Source of the DNA: Thermothielavioides terrestris NRRL 8126
Lineage: Eukaryota > Ascomycota > Sordariomycetes > Sordariales > Chaetomiaceae
Length of the DNA: 64,000 nucleotides
Assembly (NCBI RefSeq): GCF_000226115.1
Contig: NC_016458.1
Span: 5,304,001-5,368,000, forward strand
Direction of reading: 5' to 3'
Part shown: piece by piece, positions 19,038 through 31,112 of the stretch
Layout of the letters: the number at the start of each line of letters is the position of its first letter
How positions within the stretch are numbered: the stretch's first letter is position 1
The notes under the pieces: generated by a model
Told to the model about the DNA's origin: nothing
Database searches by the model: none
The model's input: the letters and a program-made list of their open reading frames with translations, nothing else
Made by a program: the position numbers and the translations under genes

Positions 19038-22000
19038 ATGTTCCCAAGCAATGGCAAAGGGGCACAAAAGGGGGGATCCGTTGGCTTCGGCGCCTCCTCG
19101 ACCACTCTTTCATATCTCACTCCTCCTCCCGACTTCTCTGGCATCCCACAGGAGATCGTGGTCCCTTGCAAGAACCTGTTAAAGAAGGCCAGCACAACAA
19201 AAGAAAAGGCGCTGCAAGACATCCTTGCCTATGTACAGGGTCTCGGGCCTGACGGACACGGACTGGGTGAGCCAGTGATCGACGCATATGTTCGTTTAGT
19301 CTGTCGATACCCTTCCGCGCTCGGCCTGCTGCTCACCCTCTGACAGGTCGAGCTCTATCCCCGGCTGTCGATCGACGACTCAGCTCGAGTCCGGGAGCTC
19401 TCTCACCAGCTCCTTTTCCACCTCCTCAGCGCGGCAAAAAAGCGCATGGCCAAACGACTCCCGTCCTTCGTTGGCGCGTGGCTCGCTGGCACGTTCGACA
19501 GAGACAAGCGCGTGGCACGAGCCGCAAGCGATGCGTTGACTTCGTTTCTTCAGACAAAGGAGAAAGAGGCGGCGTTCTGGAAGGCCGTGCAGACTCGAGC
19601 GCTCCAATTCGCCATCGAGGCGATCAATGAGACACCAGACACGCTGAGCGACGAGCGGTCCACCACGAAACAGGATTCTGAGGCGAAATACCATCGAGTT
19701 GTCGGCGCCAGCCTATCTCTGGCCTTGAACCTTGTGAGGAAAGGGGATATTGAGGCTCTGCAGGACGACTTGGGTCGCTACCTCGACGCGGACGCCATCT
19801 GGACTACGCCTAAAGCCGAAGATGCCTTCGTGAGGAGGGCATTCTATCAGCTCCTGCATGCGCTGATCGACACCAAGCCCAAGCTGCTGGAGCCACGGCT
19901 GCAGCAGGCCGGAAAAGCCCTTGTTGCGGACGGCCTGAGAACGACGCAAACGGGTTCGGCAACGGATCTTCTGAGGGTCTTGGCCTCGATGACTGCGCGT
20001 TTCCCGCAGGTATGGGGCACTCAGAAGCATCCGCTCCAACGGCTTCAGCAGTTCGTCTCCAAGGGCTCCCAGGGCGGTGCAGAAGAGTACTGGCACGCTC
20101 TGGACCAGCTCCTCCTGTCACTTCGGGAGCGGACGCCGTCGGTCGAGGTCATCTCGGCCTTCCTGGCTTCCTTGAGACAGGGCATCGCGGAGAGACTCGA
20201 ATCTCGCACCGGTCGCAATCAAGCCTTTCAGTCATATGCCTGGGTGCTTGAGTTGTTCTTGGGTGATGTACCCCTGGGCGCCAGTTTCCTCGAGGATAAC
20301 CTCTCTGGTCTCACGAGCCAGTATCTGCATCCCACCCCCGGGTCACCGTTACCCACTCCACAACGACCCGACTCCCTGGCAGAGGCATGGATCATTGTAG
20401 GACGGCACCCGAACGATGAAACCCGCAAAGCCGTGGCTGAGGAGTGGCAGAAGCTGGCAAGCGCATTTCTCTCGCGCATGTCCAACTCTCTGCCCGAGGT
20501 TTCTGAAGGCTATCAGAAGTCCCAGACCTCCATTGCTTCTGAAGGAGAGCGTTGGTTTGCATTCGCCGCCAGCGTTCTTTCCAGGGAGCATGATAAGAAC
20601 GGGTCACTGCCCGATGTGATCGCTGCGTCGTCGCGCGATGTCTTAGATGGGGCACTCAGTCTCCTTACCAGGAGAAACTTCAAGCCGTTTGGCGCTGCCT
20701 CCGTCATCCAGTCGGCCTTCAGACATTTACCCGTTGTCTGTTCTGACAACAACCTTCTCGCCTCACTTTTTCCCGTTGAGCGCATCGATACGTACCGGTT
20801 TATTGCTGCATCTCCATCGCTCCCATACCTTGTCTCTGACCTTCACACTATCTCGGACGGAACGGGCCGTTTTGGGGAGATCTGGACCTCACTTACTGAG
20901 GCGGCGCTCCAGCTTTCCGACCCTCCGTCGGTTGTCTCTTCAGTTCGGGTACTTGTGGCGATTCCTTCAGTCGCCACATACGCGCAGAAGCTCCCAGCCT
21001 TACAGAGCTTCCTTGTATCGGCGTGGAAACAATATGCCGATGGCGGGACTTTGGCTGCCTTGAAGGATCTCTGCGAGGCGTCCTTGACGTTTGATATTCT
21101 GACGGGTGAAACCACGAGTGTGATTGCAGCGGAGATCGTCTCCTGTTTCGATAGTCAGGAAACATCCCATCCGGCGGTTGCTGCTCTCGAGGTCATCCTG
21201 CAGAAGAAGCCCGAGCTCCTGCACGCAAACTCGGACCTGCACGTGCAACTCGTTACGAAGCTCCTTTCTCTCACTGAGCTAGCGGACCAAGATCTGGCGG
21301 AGAAGGCCAGGAGTCTAAAATCGCTACTCGACAAGCAGCCTACAGAGCAGAGCCATGTCGCCAGAATTCTCGAAACTCACCTGTGCGAGGCTGGGCCCTC
21401 TTCTCTCGGGATCGACACCGTGGTCCAGCAAGCGCTGACGGCCCTCAACTCTGGAGCTGTACCCGCGGAGGACATCTTCCCAAGCTCGACTGTATGGATG
21501 AATGAGCTCTCTAGCTTCCTGGCAACTCCTCCCAGCCCTACGCTGTCGCTGACGAGCAGTATGGGAGGCACATACTTCTTGGTCCAAGGCGACCGAAGCC
21601 TCCGAAAGCCGTCAGCAGGTCGGGACAGCAGCGGCCGCTCAATTCCTGCTAGGATGGCCCTATTCACCGCCAATCTGCTCTCTCTTGGCGTTCAACTGTC
21701 CTCTCTGCCCCCAGAGTTCCAGTTGGAACTCGTCTACTTACTTTGTCTCACCGAAGCGCTCACCAGTGACCACCTTTCTACGGCACAGACCGATGGCTTA
21801 TGGACTAACGGCTTTGAGAATGAGTCCGAAGCGCAGGAATTCTGTGAACTCAGCTCGGCGGCTGTTAGTGGCGTTGTCGCTAGCTGCGGCAGTTGGGTGA
21901 GCTGGGATATGTCCGGCGATTCCCTGGTGGAACGCTTGATCAACTTCATGCTCCGCGAGGCCGTTGGGTCAAGTCCCAGAGCATTTTACACTTCTAAGGC

Positions 22001-24024
22001 TCTGAGCTCTCTCTTCCAGTACTTACTCAAGGTACACGGGGGCCCGCCTACAGCGCTCGAGGCATGGCTAGCTAGGCTGGGCGTGATGAGGGTCGCGCCC
22101 AACACCACGCTCGTCACGGCTGCGTTCCTGACCGGGTTTGGCGAGGCCCTCGCGTCCTCCAATGCGGTGTCGACGCTCTGCGCCCGTCTCATCAGCGAAA
22201 TCCCGGGCTTCGCTGACTTCTCCAACCCACGCACCCTTCCGACCTTGGTTCTGCTCAACCTCTGCATGGATGTCTACGAGGCTGGTAAGGCACCAGTTGA
22301 GACACGAAAGCAAGTTCTTGCCTTGCAGCAGTTCACAAGATGGATGGATACGCCAGAGGAACTGGGTTATAAACTCGCTGCCGAGACTTGTAAAGCCGTT
22401 GCAAGGGTCCTCCCCGCCGCCCAGGATACCTACGGTCCGTACTGGGACCAGGCAGCCGAGTATTGCATCTGGTTGTGGAAAAGGGCAGCCAACGACAGAC
22501 ATGAGGAGAGGCTGCCGTACATCTTCGCTTCATTGAAGTTGATGCAGGCGTTCCACGCAGCGGAAGACCTAAACGATGACCTCGTGGACGCTCTGAAAAC
22601 CCACCGCGAAGCCGAGTCAGCGGCGCTGATCGCCCTTCTGGGCATTCCTCGCGAGGCCACCGGCGACATGCCCAGCCAAGTTGTTGATGCGCTACTCGCG
22701 AGAGCGGTGAGCCGGATACCCAACGTGAGGCTTGAAGATCTCGCGGATATCTACGAATCAGTTGCCTCGGAATCCCGGGAGATACAGAAAGCCGCTTTCG
22801 GGTTACTCCACAAAGCCTTGCCGGCCGCGCAGGAGGACATCAACCTTGCCGTTGTCATGGACAAGAAAGGTATGTGGCCCATCTACCGCGTGGCAACCCC
22901 TGCTGACTTGAGTAGCTGCCTCCCTGCCCAACGAGTTGCTCTCCCTGCTCCTGAACGCCCCCAACCCCGACGACTACTCGGACGAGGAACTCGCTCGATT
23001 TCCGGTAGCCATCCGTTCATACTTGCTTGCCTGGCATCTCGTTTTCGACGCCTACAGCACGGCGTCTTTTCGAGTTCGCAACGACTACACCGACAACCTC
23101 AGGAGCGGGAAGCACCTGGACCCGCTGCTCCACTTCATGGTTGATGTTCTCGGCCACGGTCTCGCGCGGGCGCTTGACCTCGACAAGGAAGGATTTACGG
23201 CAGAGCACATCCGCTCCTACAGCATCGACCTTGCCGACTCGGAACCGGCCGAACGAGACATGAACTGGCTGCTTATCCACCTCTTCTACCTCATCCTCAA
23301 GTACATCCCGGGCCTCTTCAAGATGTGGTACCTGGACTGCCCCTCCAAGCAGACCAAGAACACGATCCAGCTGTGGATGCAGAAGTTCTTCTCGCCGCTC
23401 ATCATCTCGGATGCTCTGGATGAAGTTGTGGAGTGGGCTTCCAACCAGGAGACGGGGGACCCCGACACGCAGGAGATAGTTGTCAAGGTCAGCAAGGCGA
23501 TGCACGAGATCACGGCGGGCTATCCGGTTGATGACGACGCCGCGACCATCTCTCTGCACGTGCCAAAGTCGTATCCGCTGGATCCCGTGGACGTGGTCAG
23601 CGTCAAGAGGGTCGCTGTCAAGGAGGACAAGTGGCAGGCGTGGTTGAAGGCGACCAAGGCGGTCATCATGTTCGGGGTAAGTTGTCCGCGCACGACATGT
23701 TCTCCCCCATCCCCCCACTTCCCTCTGATGCTAATGACATTATGCTTCGCGCAGAACTGCAGCCTAGTCGACGGGCTGATGGCCTTCCGCCGCAACATCT
23801 TGCTGGCCATGAAGGGCCAGGAGGAGTGCGCCATTTGCTACTCCATCATTGCGCCGGACAAGACGCTGCCGGACAAGAAGTGCGGCACGTGCAACCACTA
23901 CTTCCATCGGGTGTGCCTTTACAAGTGGTTCCAGAACAGCGGGCGGAACACTTGTCCGCTGTGCCGGAATGCCATTGACTACTTGGGCGCGGATACGAAG
24001 CGGAGGCGGCCGGAGCATGAGTAA
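19038..24024 (+). CDS. LTN1: Listerin, E3 ubiquitin-protein ligase of ribosome quality control, four exons
   Basis: Listerin binds 60S subunits that carry stalled nascent chains and ubiquitinates the chains for Cdc48-driven degradation. The spliced product is about 1601 aa, close to yeast Ltn1/Rkr1 (about 1560). Exons are 19038-19289, 19347-22869, 22916-23676 and 23755-24024. The N-terminus shows the conserved block with TTLSYLTPPPDFS and LLKKASTTKEKALQD. The middle is long HEAT-like helical sequence. The C-terminus is a RING: CAIC at the start, KCGTC, HYFHRVC, and CPLC, followed by a short basic tail. Introns are 57, 46 and 78 bp. The 78 bp intron (23677-23754) keeps frame and lacks a stop, so splicing there is inferred from GTAAGT...GCGCAG and from the expected MFGNCSL junction. 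The start at 19038 fits the conserved N-terminal block. An imperfect tandem duplication overlaps the stop codon. Confidence 0.93.
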
Positions 24025-24134
24025 GCTAAGAAAGGGATTTGGCCTTCGTGGGGTGGGGCTGGGAGAGACAACCGGAGCATGAGTGAGAAAGGGATTTCGC
24101 TTTGCTTGGATGGGTTTGGGGCGGGAGGGACAAC
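24010..24134 (+). repeat. Imperfect tandem duplication (about 62 bp x 2) across the LTN1 stop
   Basis: Two adjacent copies start with CCGGAGCATGAGT, share AGAAAGGGATTT, and end with GGGA[GG]A..GACAACC. The boundary lies at about 24072. The first copy contains the last codons and the TAA of LTN1. The second copy lies in the 3' UTR and has lost the CTAAG segment and gained several substitutions. Confidence 0.75.
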
Positions 24135-25780
24135 CCACGGATGTACTGGATACTCAGTCCGTGTTAGGGAAGCCGGCCCTTCAGTGGGATGCCGAGGGAG
24201 GACTTCAGGCTTTGCGTTACCCTGGTTTTCCCAGCTCGTTCTGTGTGTCAACGGAGCGCGAGCGAGTAGAATTCGGCAGGATATCCTGTCAGACCGCTGA
24301 GCTAGATAAAAACTTGTGGGGCATCAATCTGTTATTGAGAGTCTTGTGGCTCCGTACCTATTTTCCAACGTATCCGCACTACCGATCCGATTCGAGATTC
24401 AAGTTTCGGCCGGCGATAGCGTGACAACGGCGATGACCCGGAGTTCAGCGATGGCACTTGCCTGAAACGCCAGTTCATGGATATTAGGGCCTACTTGCGT
24501 GTGTCTGAAAGGTATTGGGCAGTCGACCAGCCGGGCCCTTTGTCGCGCGTCTATCGACACACCGGGAAATGTCGACGCACACGACCTTAGTCAAAACGAT
24601 CGAAATTGGCCGACATCCTCAGGATCCTGCGCACCTACGACAAGCTCCACGGGATTCTGATCCTGCTCAAGCCGAATGCGGCCCGCCTCAACGTCATGTT
24701 CCGCTTCTGCATCAAACAGCTTCTTACCCAACTGCGCCGGAATGCTGCGAACAACATTGTCTTTGGGTCCATCAACACACGGGGGTCTAACTACAAGCCT
24801 GGTGACACTTGCAAGCCGCTCCAGCAACACGGAAGCGTCTCTCACACAAGACCACACCGCAAGCCAGCGAGGGGGCAGCTGCAACTCACAACGTGACCCT
24901 GGCACCCCAGCTTCCGCGAGGGTGGGGGGGTGTTTGCCAGCGCAAAACAAAAGCCGATGGGCTGCTTTGCCCGTCGATAGGGAGTCAGAGTCCAGCTGTT
25001 GGGATATTTTTCTCCAAAATCAAGTGATGTTCGGTTGATAGACCAGCACACTGTTTGATGAGTAGAATAATCCCGTTTTCCCAGAGTCCATTGCCTGTCT
25101 CATTCCGAGACCAGCCCGAAGCCCAATCGCGGCTTGCAGTCTCCTCCTCGACCTCGTTACCTGGAAACGTAAACAAAGCAACGCCAAAGCCGCGGTCAGG
25201 AGCGAGTCATGTTGGGGGTGGCAAACAAATATACTCGAGGGTATCAGCAATTCCGGTTTCCAAACAGCCCCAACGCATGACTGTCAAATGGTTAGCTAAC
25301 GTCGCTTCTGACAGAGCCGGACAGGCTGAGGCTTCGGGGATCCGCGGGATTCGGCTGCGGCTCGCTTGGCGCCCCCTGTTGCCGTTTTGGGCGGCGATCC
25401 TCCTGCGGAAGCGCCGTCACTGCGCAGGTTACCCCTGGTTGCTTGGGACGATGAAACTGTCGCTGTCCCGAAAAACTGGACCCGCTCCTGTCTCGCTGGC
25501 ACTATAGGATGCCGTCGCGTATCTTGCTGCCCACATCTGTGCCTCGACGCGCCTGGTTGTGCATCGTCGATCAGACGGCAGGAAACCGTGAAAGAGCCTT
25601 TAGGCAAGGCCCTCCTTCCGTCCTTGCTTCTCCCCTTTTCTCTCTCTTCTCTCAGCCAGGCCAAGATGTCTTCGATCTGAAGGCTTTCTGCACCTTGGCA
25701 ACCGCCGCTTTCGTTTCTTTCGGTGTTTTTGTTCTTAATTTCATCTTCATTTTCCATTTCTGCTTCTTCTTGGTGCGACG
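24025..25780. other. Intergenic, no gene recognised
   Basis: Contains the second copy of the tandem duplication at its left edge. The right part (25560-25780) is T/C-rich with CTCTCTTCTCTCAG, typical of a fungal promoter or 5' leader for the gene at 25781. Frames up to 150 codons (25055-25507 + and 25296-25757 -) overlap each other and show no family motif. Confidence 0.5.
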
Positions 25781-27505
25781 ATGCTGGTCATCCGCATTCT
25801 TTGGCTGCAGGCCGTGCTGGCCGCGGCCCAGCTTGGCTTTGTGGAGGGAGTGTTGAAGAGGAGGGACGCGGCCAACAGCTCAGCTGTCGAGGGATCGGGC
25901 TCGTCGGGGAAGGTTTCGGCGGCGGGTCTTGTGGATGGATTGGTGGGCAACGGCGTAGCAGCAGCGACAAGTGTTCTCGGCCCAATTCTCGACCCAGTGG
26001 CGGGCCCAACGGGCTTGCTGGGAATTGGCAACGCGGCGGCGGCCACTACGTCGGCCGAAGCCCAGGACCCACCGGCTACCGGCTCTCCCGATCCAAGCCC
26101 CGACCCGGCAGCGAGTGAACCGGCGAAAACTCCGGCGGAGTCCGTGGCGCAGACCGCAGCGCAGACCTCGGCGCCGGAGCAAACAACCCAGGGACCGACC
26201 CAGGGACCGATTCCGGACTCGACCCCGGCAAGCTCAATACCCACCCCGGAGCCGACTTCTGAGCAAGCCCCGGCCTCGGCAACCGAACAGGCCCCGCCGG
26301 CGTCAACAGCGAACCAGCAAGCGCCCGGAGCCCAGCAGACACAACCAGTTGCTCCTCCTGCTCCTCCGCCGGAGTCTACACAAGAGGCGTCGACCGTGCC
26401 GGCCCCGGCCCCTGCCCCAGCATCTTCAACTTCCGCTGCTGCCGCAGCCCCGGCCCCTTCTTCCGCAAACGCAGGTGTGGCTTCTGCTTCCACTCCGGCA
26501 GCCGCCCGCCCGCCCGCCGACTCTTCTGCTGGTCAATCCAGCCCAGCGGCATCCACAGCAGCCCCCGCAGCAACAACGGCCGAGGCAGCCCCGACGGATG
26601 TGCAAACATCCATCCCTGCTCCTGCCGAGCAGCCTTCCGAGTCTGCGTCTCCCGTCCTTACTCTAATCACCGTCGGTGGCTCGACGCTCACGTCCGTTTT
26701 CGTCCCGGCGGCGCCCACGGGCGCCGTTGCGGCCGTAGACGGTGTCGACTCAGGCAACTCTGGCCCCAACGCCTCCAACTCCAACACCAGCGACGGTAGC
26801 ATCGACAGCAGCACCAACACCAATACAGCCCCCACCCCCCAAAACACCAAACCCAACACGGCTCCCATCCTCCAAAACACCAACGGCGAGCCCAACACCA
26901 CCGTCGACGACACCAACACCGACACCTCCTCCTCCTCCTCCTCCTCCAACGGCAACAACAACAACAACAACAACCCACAAACCACCCCCTCCCCCTCTTC
27001 ACAAGGCATGTCCCTGGCAACCAAAATCGGCGTCGGCGTCGGCGCCGCAGCCGGCACCGTCCTCTTGGTGGTGGTCATCACCTTTGTCCTGTGGAAGCGG
27101 CGCATGAGCCTGGGCCGGCGGTGGCGGCGGCAGCGGTCGTCGTCATCGCTGCTGAACGGCGGCAGCGGCGGAGACAGCGAGCGCGGCATGAGCCCGACGC
27201 CGGAGGAGAAGGCCAAGCTGGACTGGGAGAGCGAGCACGACGTGGCGTTCGACTTTGGCGCCTTCTTCCGCGGGAGGAGTGTCAGGGGGAATGCTCCGGC
27301 TGCGGCCGCGGCCACTGGTGCCGGTGGGGAGGCGGTCGGTAATGGTAGTGGTGGGGGTAGCGGTGGTCTGGGCGAAGGTGATCGGTTGCCCGTCTTTGAG
27401 GTCCCTGCTGTGTCGGCGACGCAGCCGAAGCAGCAGGGGGTTGTGGCGGAGTTGGATGCGGGTGGCGTGTCCGAGTATCGGGGGATTGTGGGAGTTGGGA
27501 GGTGA
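25781..27505 (+). CDS. Mucin-like single-pass membrane protein, hypothetical
   Basis: Single exon, 574 aa. The N-terminus (MLVIRILWLQAVLAAAQLG) is a likely signal peptide. The ectodomain to about residue 405 is low complexity, dominated by Ala, Pro, Thr, Ser and Gln, with Asn and Ser homopolymer runs just before the membrane. It is presumably heavily O-mannosylated. One hydrophobic helix (GVGAAAGTVLLVVVITFVLW, about 414-434) is followed by KRR and a 140-residue cytoplasmic tail containing EEKAKLDWESEHDVAFDFG, the most conserved-looking part. The architecture (signal, Ser/Thr-rich stalk, TM, short tail) matches fungal wall-stress sensors and surface mucins in general, but no WSC or other Cys domain is present, so no function is assigned. 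Confidence 0.7.
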   Translation: MLVIRILWLQAVLAAAQLGFVEGVLKRRDAANSSAVEGSGSSGKVSAAGLVDGLVGNGVAAATSVLGPILDPVAGPTGLLGIGNAAAATTSAEAQDPPATGSPDPSPDPAASEPAKTPAESVAQTAAQTSAPEQTTQGPTQGPIPDSTPASSIPTPEPTSEQAPASATEQAPPASTANQQAPGAQQTQPVAPPAPPPESTQEASTVPAPAPAPASSTSAAAAAPAPSSANAGVASASTPAAARPPADSSAGQSSPAASTAAPAATTAEAAPTDVQTSIPAPAEQPSESASPVLTLITVGGSTLTSVFVPAAPTGAVAAVDGVDSGNSGPNASNSNTSDGSIDSSTNTNTAPTPQNTKPNTAPILQNTNGEPNTTVDDTNTDTSSSSSSSNGNNNNNNNPQTTPSPSSQGMSLATKIGVGVGAAAGTVLLVVVITFVLWKRRMSLGRRWRRQRSSSSLLNGGSGGDSERGMSPTPEEKAKLDWESEHDVAFDFGAFFRGRSVRGNAPAAAAATGAGGEAVGNGSGGGSGGLGEGDRLPVFEVPAVSATQPKQQGVVAELDAGGVSEYRGIVGVGR

Positions 27506-27776
27506 CACGGAGTGGGAGGATGATAAACAGGCATGTTACAGCACGGTCCTGGGTGGGCAGGGCTGAAGCTCGAACATGCGATTGCGTGTGGGGAGGGGGA
27601 GGTTGAGTAGGCGCGAGATCCGAACGAAGGAGTGTGAAGATTGCCCGGATTACAGGTTGGAAAGGTGCAGTCCTTGATTGTGGTAGGTCACCGAGTAATG
27701 TTTTCTGCCAGGGTAGGCTACAAAGCGAGGGAGGATGGAATCTGGAAAACCTGTCAACTGGGCAAAAGAAAAGTCC

Positions 27777-29096
27777 TCACTGGCTGTTAATCGCTTCGAG
27801 GAGCGCTTCCCGAGTGAGTCCTTCGTCCCTGCCTTCACCGTCGAGGAAACTGTCCACCTCCCGTGCCATCTTGTCGGGGGTAATGTTGACAGAATCTGCC
27901 AACTCCCCCTTTGTGCCGTGCAGTAACCAGTCCCGATGAACTAGCCAAGCATGCATTCCTTTGCTGAAGCAGGCTTCAACGACCAGATAGCGCCAGTCCG
28001 CGTCGGGATCCGACAGGACGGACTTCATTGTTTCTGCCAGTGCAGCGCGCTCAGGCTGGCTGGCATCAGCAATCAGCGTAGCCAGGTACGCCGTGAGGTA
28101 CTGCCGATCAGTGAGGAGTGCTTTGGACGGCTGCAGGAATTGCGTTGCAAAAGCGCGGATATCCTCGGGAGTTTGGGGGGCGGTCTTGATGGGAGAGTCC
28201 GGTTCAATAGCTAAGAAGCGTGGAAGTCGGAAGGCCAGCTGCAGTGGAAGGACCCGAGCGAAGTTCCAGCCGACAATGCTGGCGGAAGTTAGCAGGAAAA
28301 TCAAACATGCTACACTGATGAAACCTACCCTGTGATATTGTATTCCGGGTCGACGATGATATTGTGAGCCGCCAAGTCCTCATGTGAAATGGCGAAGACA
28401 GAAGGCTCAGACTCGAGGGCATCATGAACAACGTGAGGAAGTAGAGCCCGGTGTACAAAGCAGTCCCGCGGGGTGAACACCGGCTTCTCATCGGTCAGAG
28501 CTCTCATGATCTTGCCGTCGACAACTCCGGTCAGGAAGGCCAAGGCGGAGGCGTTGGGACCTATACAAAGGCCATCTGGCTTGAGCTAGGACTGGCTCTG
28601 GAATTTTTCGTTGGGCACTCTTACGCAAGTCCTTTGTGCACTCAGCCAGCTCTAGCCGAATGTCCACGATCTGGAGCAGGATCTTCTCCCGAACCTGGGG
28701 CTCTGGCGGATAAGTGTCGGTCCATTGCAGGGGCAAGCCATCGAACCAGCTCAGGACAAAGTAGGGGTGGTTGATGTGGTTGTCGAACCCGCAGTCGAAG
28801 CTGACAAGTTTCGGAGACCAGCGAAAGCCCGACTTGGCCAGTCTGGTCAACATTGTAGCCTGCGTCTCCATGAACGCGGCTAGAGAAGCCGGCCCAAGGC
28901 TCTTAGCCGCGTGGACGGGGACACGGACAGCCCAAGTGACACCGTCGGGAAACCGGACAGCGTAGACAACAGCCTCGCCGCCCTCAAGCGGCGACTTCTC
29001 AGTGCCAAAGCAGAACGCAGGCGACGAACCATCATTTCGGACATGCGAGGCGAGTGCCAAGATGGCCTCGGGAGCAAAAGAAACACAAGAGGCCAT
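27777..29096 (-). CDS. Aminoglycoside-phosphotransferase-fold (APH/choline kinase-like) protein, three exons
   Basis: Member of the protein-kinase-like APH family common in filamentous fungi; substrate unknown. Exons are 28625-29096, 28329-28560 and 27777-28278, giving 401 aa. Introns are 64 bp (GTAAGA...TATAG) and 50 bp (GTAGGT...GCCAG). The N-lobe includes VYAVRFPDGVTWAVRVP, the usual position of the ATP-binding strand. The catalytic loop reads HEDLAAHNIIVDPEYN, with Asp 219 and Asn 224. The next motif, normally GIIDWE with the metal-binding Asp, here reads GIVGWNFA with Gly at about 238. This is the residue that coordinates magnesium in active members, so the protein may be catalytically impaired. 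An upstream TTG-started reading to 29120 exists, but the ATG at 29096 is the natural start. Confidence 0.83.
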
Positions 29097-29559
29097 GGCC
29101 GCTTGAAAGTTCCTAACCAAGACTCAGGACGATGGATGTTACAACCGGCGGGGTGAGGTTAAAAGGCGACCAGAGAGGCAATTCCCGTCTTCCCGTTAGG
29201 CAGCAGCCACAAAAATGTCATGTCAGGCGCCTGAGAACGGCGCCTTCCCCCTCCCAGACCTGAGGGTTGTTGGTTGTTGCACAGTGCATGCATAGGCGTC
29301 AAACATACTGTGCACGGGTAAGTGCCCCACTCTCCAGCTGTCAAACAGCTGGCGAAGAGCAGTTTACCCACATTCGCGAGTTTCGATAGCCGAATAGCCA
29401 CGTGCACCACGCAGAATTGGCCGACCCAAACCTTATCCAAACATCGCACTTCTGCTGAAATCTTGAACTTCACAAACGCGCTCAGCGTAATCGTACATAG
29501 CGCGCAACAACATCGAGGACGGGCGCAGCACTAGAAAACCCAGGCCAGCAACCAAGAAA
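29097..29559. other. Divergent promoter region
   Basis: 463 bp between the minus-strand APH-like gene and the plus-strand FAR1-like gene. Both must be driven from here. No distinctive binding site recognised beyond generic sequence; the ATG at 29560 is preceded by AAGAAA. Confidence 0.4.
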
Positions 29560-29923
29560 ATGGCCCAGCAAGGCCAGTCCCAGATGGGCATGCAGCAGCC
29601 CCGATTCATGCCCGTCGGCCATCTGCCGATGAACCAGTTTCAAGTTCAAGCACAGCAACAGGCGCCGCCGCGGCCGCAGCAGCAGCAGCGTCGTCAACAG
29701 CAGTCAAACCAGCAGCAGCGTCGTCAGCAGCAGCCAAACCAGCAGCAGATGCCGGTCCAAACACCACAACAACGGCCGCAACTGCGAAATCAACAGCAAC
29801 AGGCACCGCACCCGCCCCCGCCGCCACAGCAGCAGCAGCAGCAGCAGCAGTACCAGCAGCCGGTCCAGCAGCAGTACCAGCAGCCGGCCCAGCAGCAGTA
29901 CCAGCAGCCGGCCCAGCAGCAGT

Positions 29924-29960
<37 letters not shown>

Positions 29961-30819
29961 CCAGCAGCAGTACCAGCAGCAGCAACCTCAGCCGCAGAAA
30001 TCCCAGCAGCAGCAACCTCAGCAGCAGCAGCAGCAGCCCCAGCAGGGGCAGCAGCAGCAGCAGCGGCCCAATTTCCAAATGGCCCTCCTGCCGCCGCCTC
30101 AGGACCGGCTGTACAACACGTGGCATGACCTGAGAGAAGACCTCAAAGCCTTCGCCAGGTCCCAAGGCTATGCTATCACCATCGTCTCCTCCCTGAACCG
30201 GGACCCGGACGGCCAGTACCGCCGCTACAACCTGTGCTGCTCTAAGGGCGGCAAGAACTTCACGTCGCACAGCAAGGGCATACGCAACTCGCGCTCCGCC
30301 AAGACGGGCTGCCCGATGCGCCTGAAGGCGATCCAGGAGAAGGCCTGGCCGTACAACGACAAGTGGCGCGTCGTCGTGCAGTGTGCCGAGCACAACCACG
30401 AGCCCTTCACGGGCGGGCCGGGCGCCAACGCGCCGCCCCAGTTCCGCAAGATCGAGGAGGACGGCAAGCGCTGGCTCATGATCATGCACCGCCAGGGCCA
30501 GTGCACCCTGCGCCAGCTCACCCTCGGCATCCGCATCTCGTTTGGCGACAAGTACCAGTACGTCAAGAAGAGCGACGTGCGCAACATGCTGGCCAAGATC
30601 AAGCGCGAGGAAGAGCGGCAGGCCGCTGCCGCCGCCGCGGCCACCGCCGCGGCTCAGGGCCTGCCCAGCAACGCGACCTACACGCTTATCCCGGCCTCCC
30701 ACCTGCCGCCGCCTCCGCCGCCCCAGCAGGTCGAGAAGTTGCCCCCGCTGCCTGCGGACATGCAAGTGCCGGACCCGGATCTAGAGTCGGATGACGATGG
30801 GGATGAGGTCGACCTGTGA
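29560..30819 (+). CDS. Gln-rich protein with FAR1/WRKY-GCM1-type DNA-binding domain
   Basis: Single exon, 419 aa, probable nuclear transcription factor. Residues 1-172 are very Gln-rich with tandem QQQYQQPA units encoded by long CAG runs. From about 183 to 290 lies a FAR1-like domain of the WRKY-GCM1 zinc-finger superfamily. It shows LREDLKAFARSQGY, YNLCCSKGGK (Cys 226/227), TGCPMRL (Cys 251), and CAEHNHEP (Cys 275, His 278, His 280), which provide plausible zinc ligands. A helical region follows (QCTLRQLTLGI) with an Ala-rich coiled stretch, then an acidic C-terminus (DLESDDDGDEVDL) that may be an activation or contact region. Fungal relatives include Q-rich Rbf1-type factors. Targets are unknown. 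The domain is also found in transposases of the Mutator group, but no transposase catalytic domain is present. Confidence 0.8.
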
Positions 30820-31110
30820 CGGGTCGCTGTTTTGTGTCTGGATTTTTTTTTTTTTTTTTATAGGCTGGGTTTGTATGGTGTGAATACCGAGCCATGTCTT
30901 TTTCATTGCCGTTGAGCTGCCCTGGGTTGATCACTTGTTTTTCTTTTTGTACGGAGCGTTGAAACAGTAGGTAGTATTAGGGCCTTGTATTAGCAATGAC
31001 TTCTCGTTATGCAGTGGCCAGAGCTCCCAGGGCTCGAGAATGGTAATTCTATGGGTGAAAGAATAATATGAGTGGCAGGTGAGGTGGTGACGAACCTGTG
31101 GTTAGGAGGT

Positions 31111-31112
<2 letters not shown>

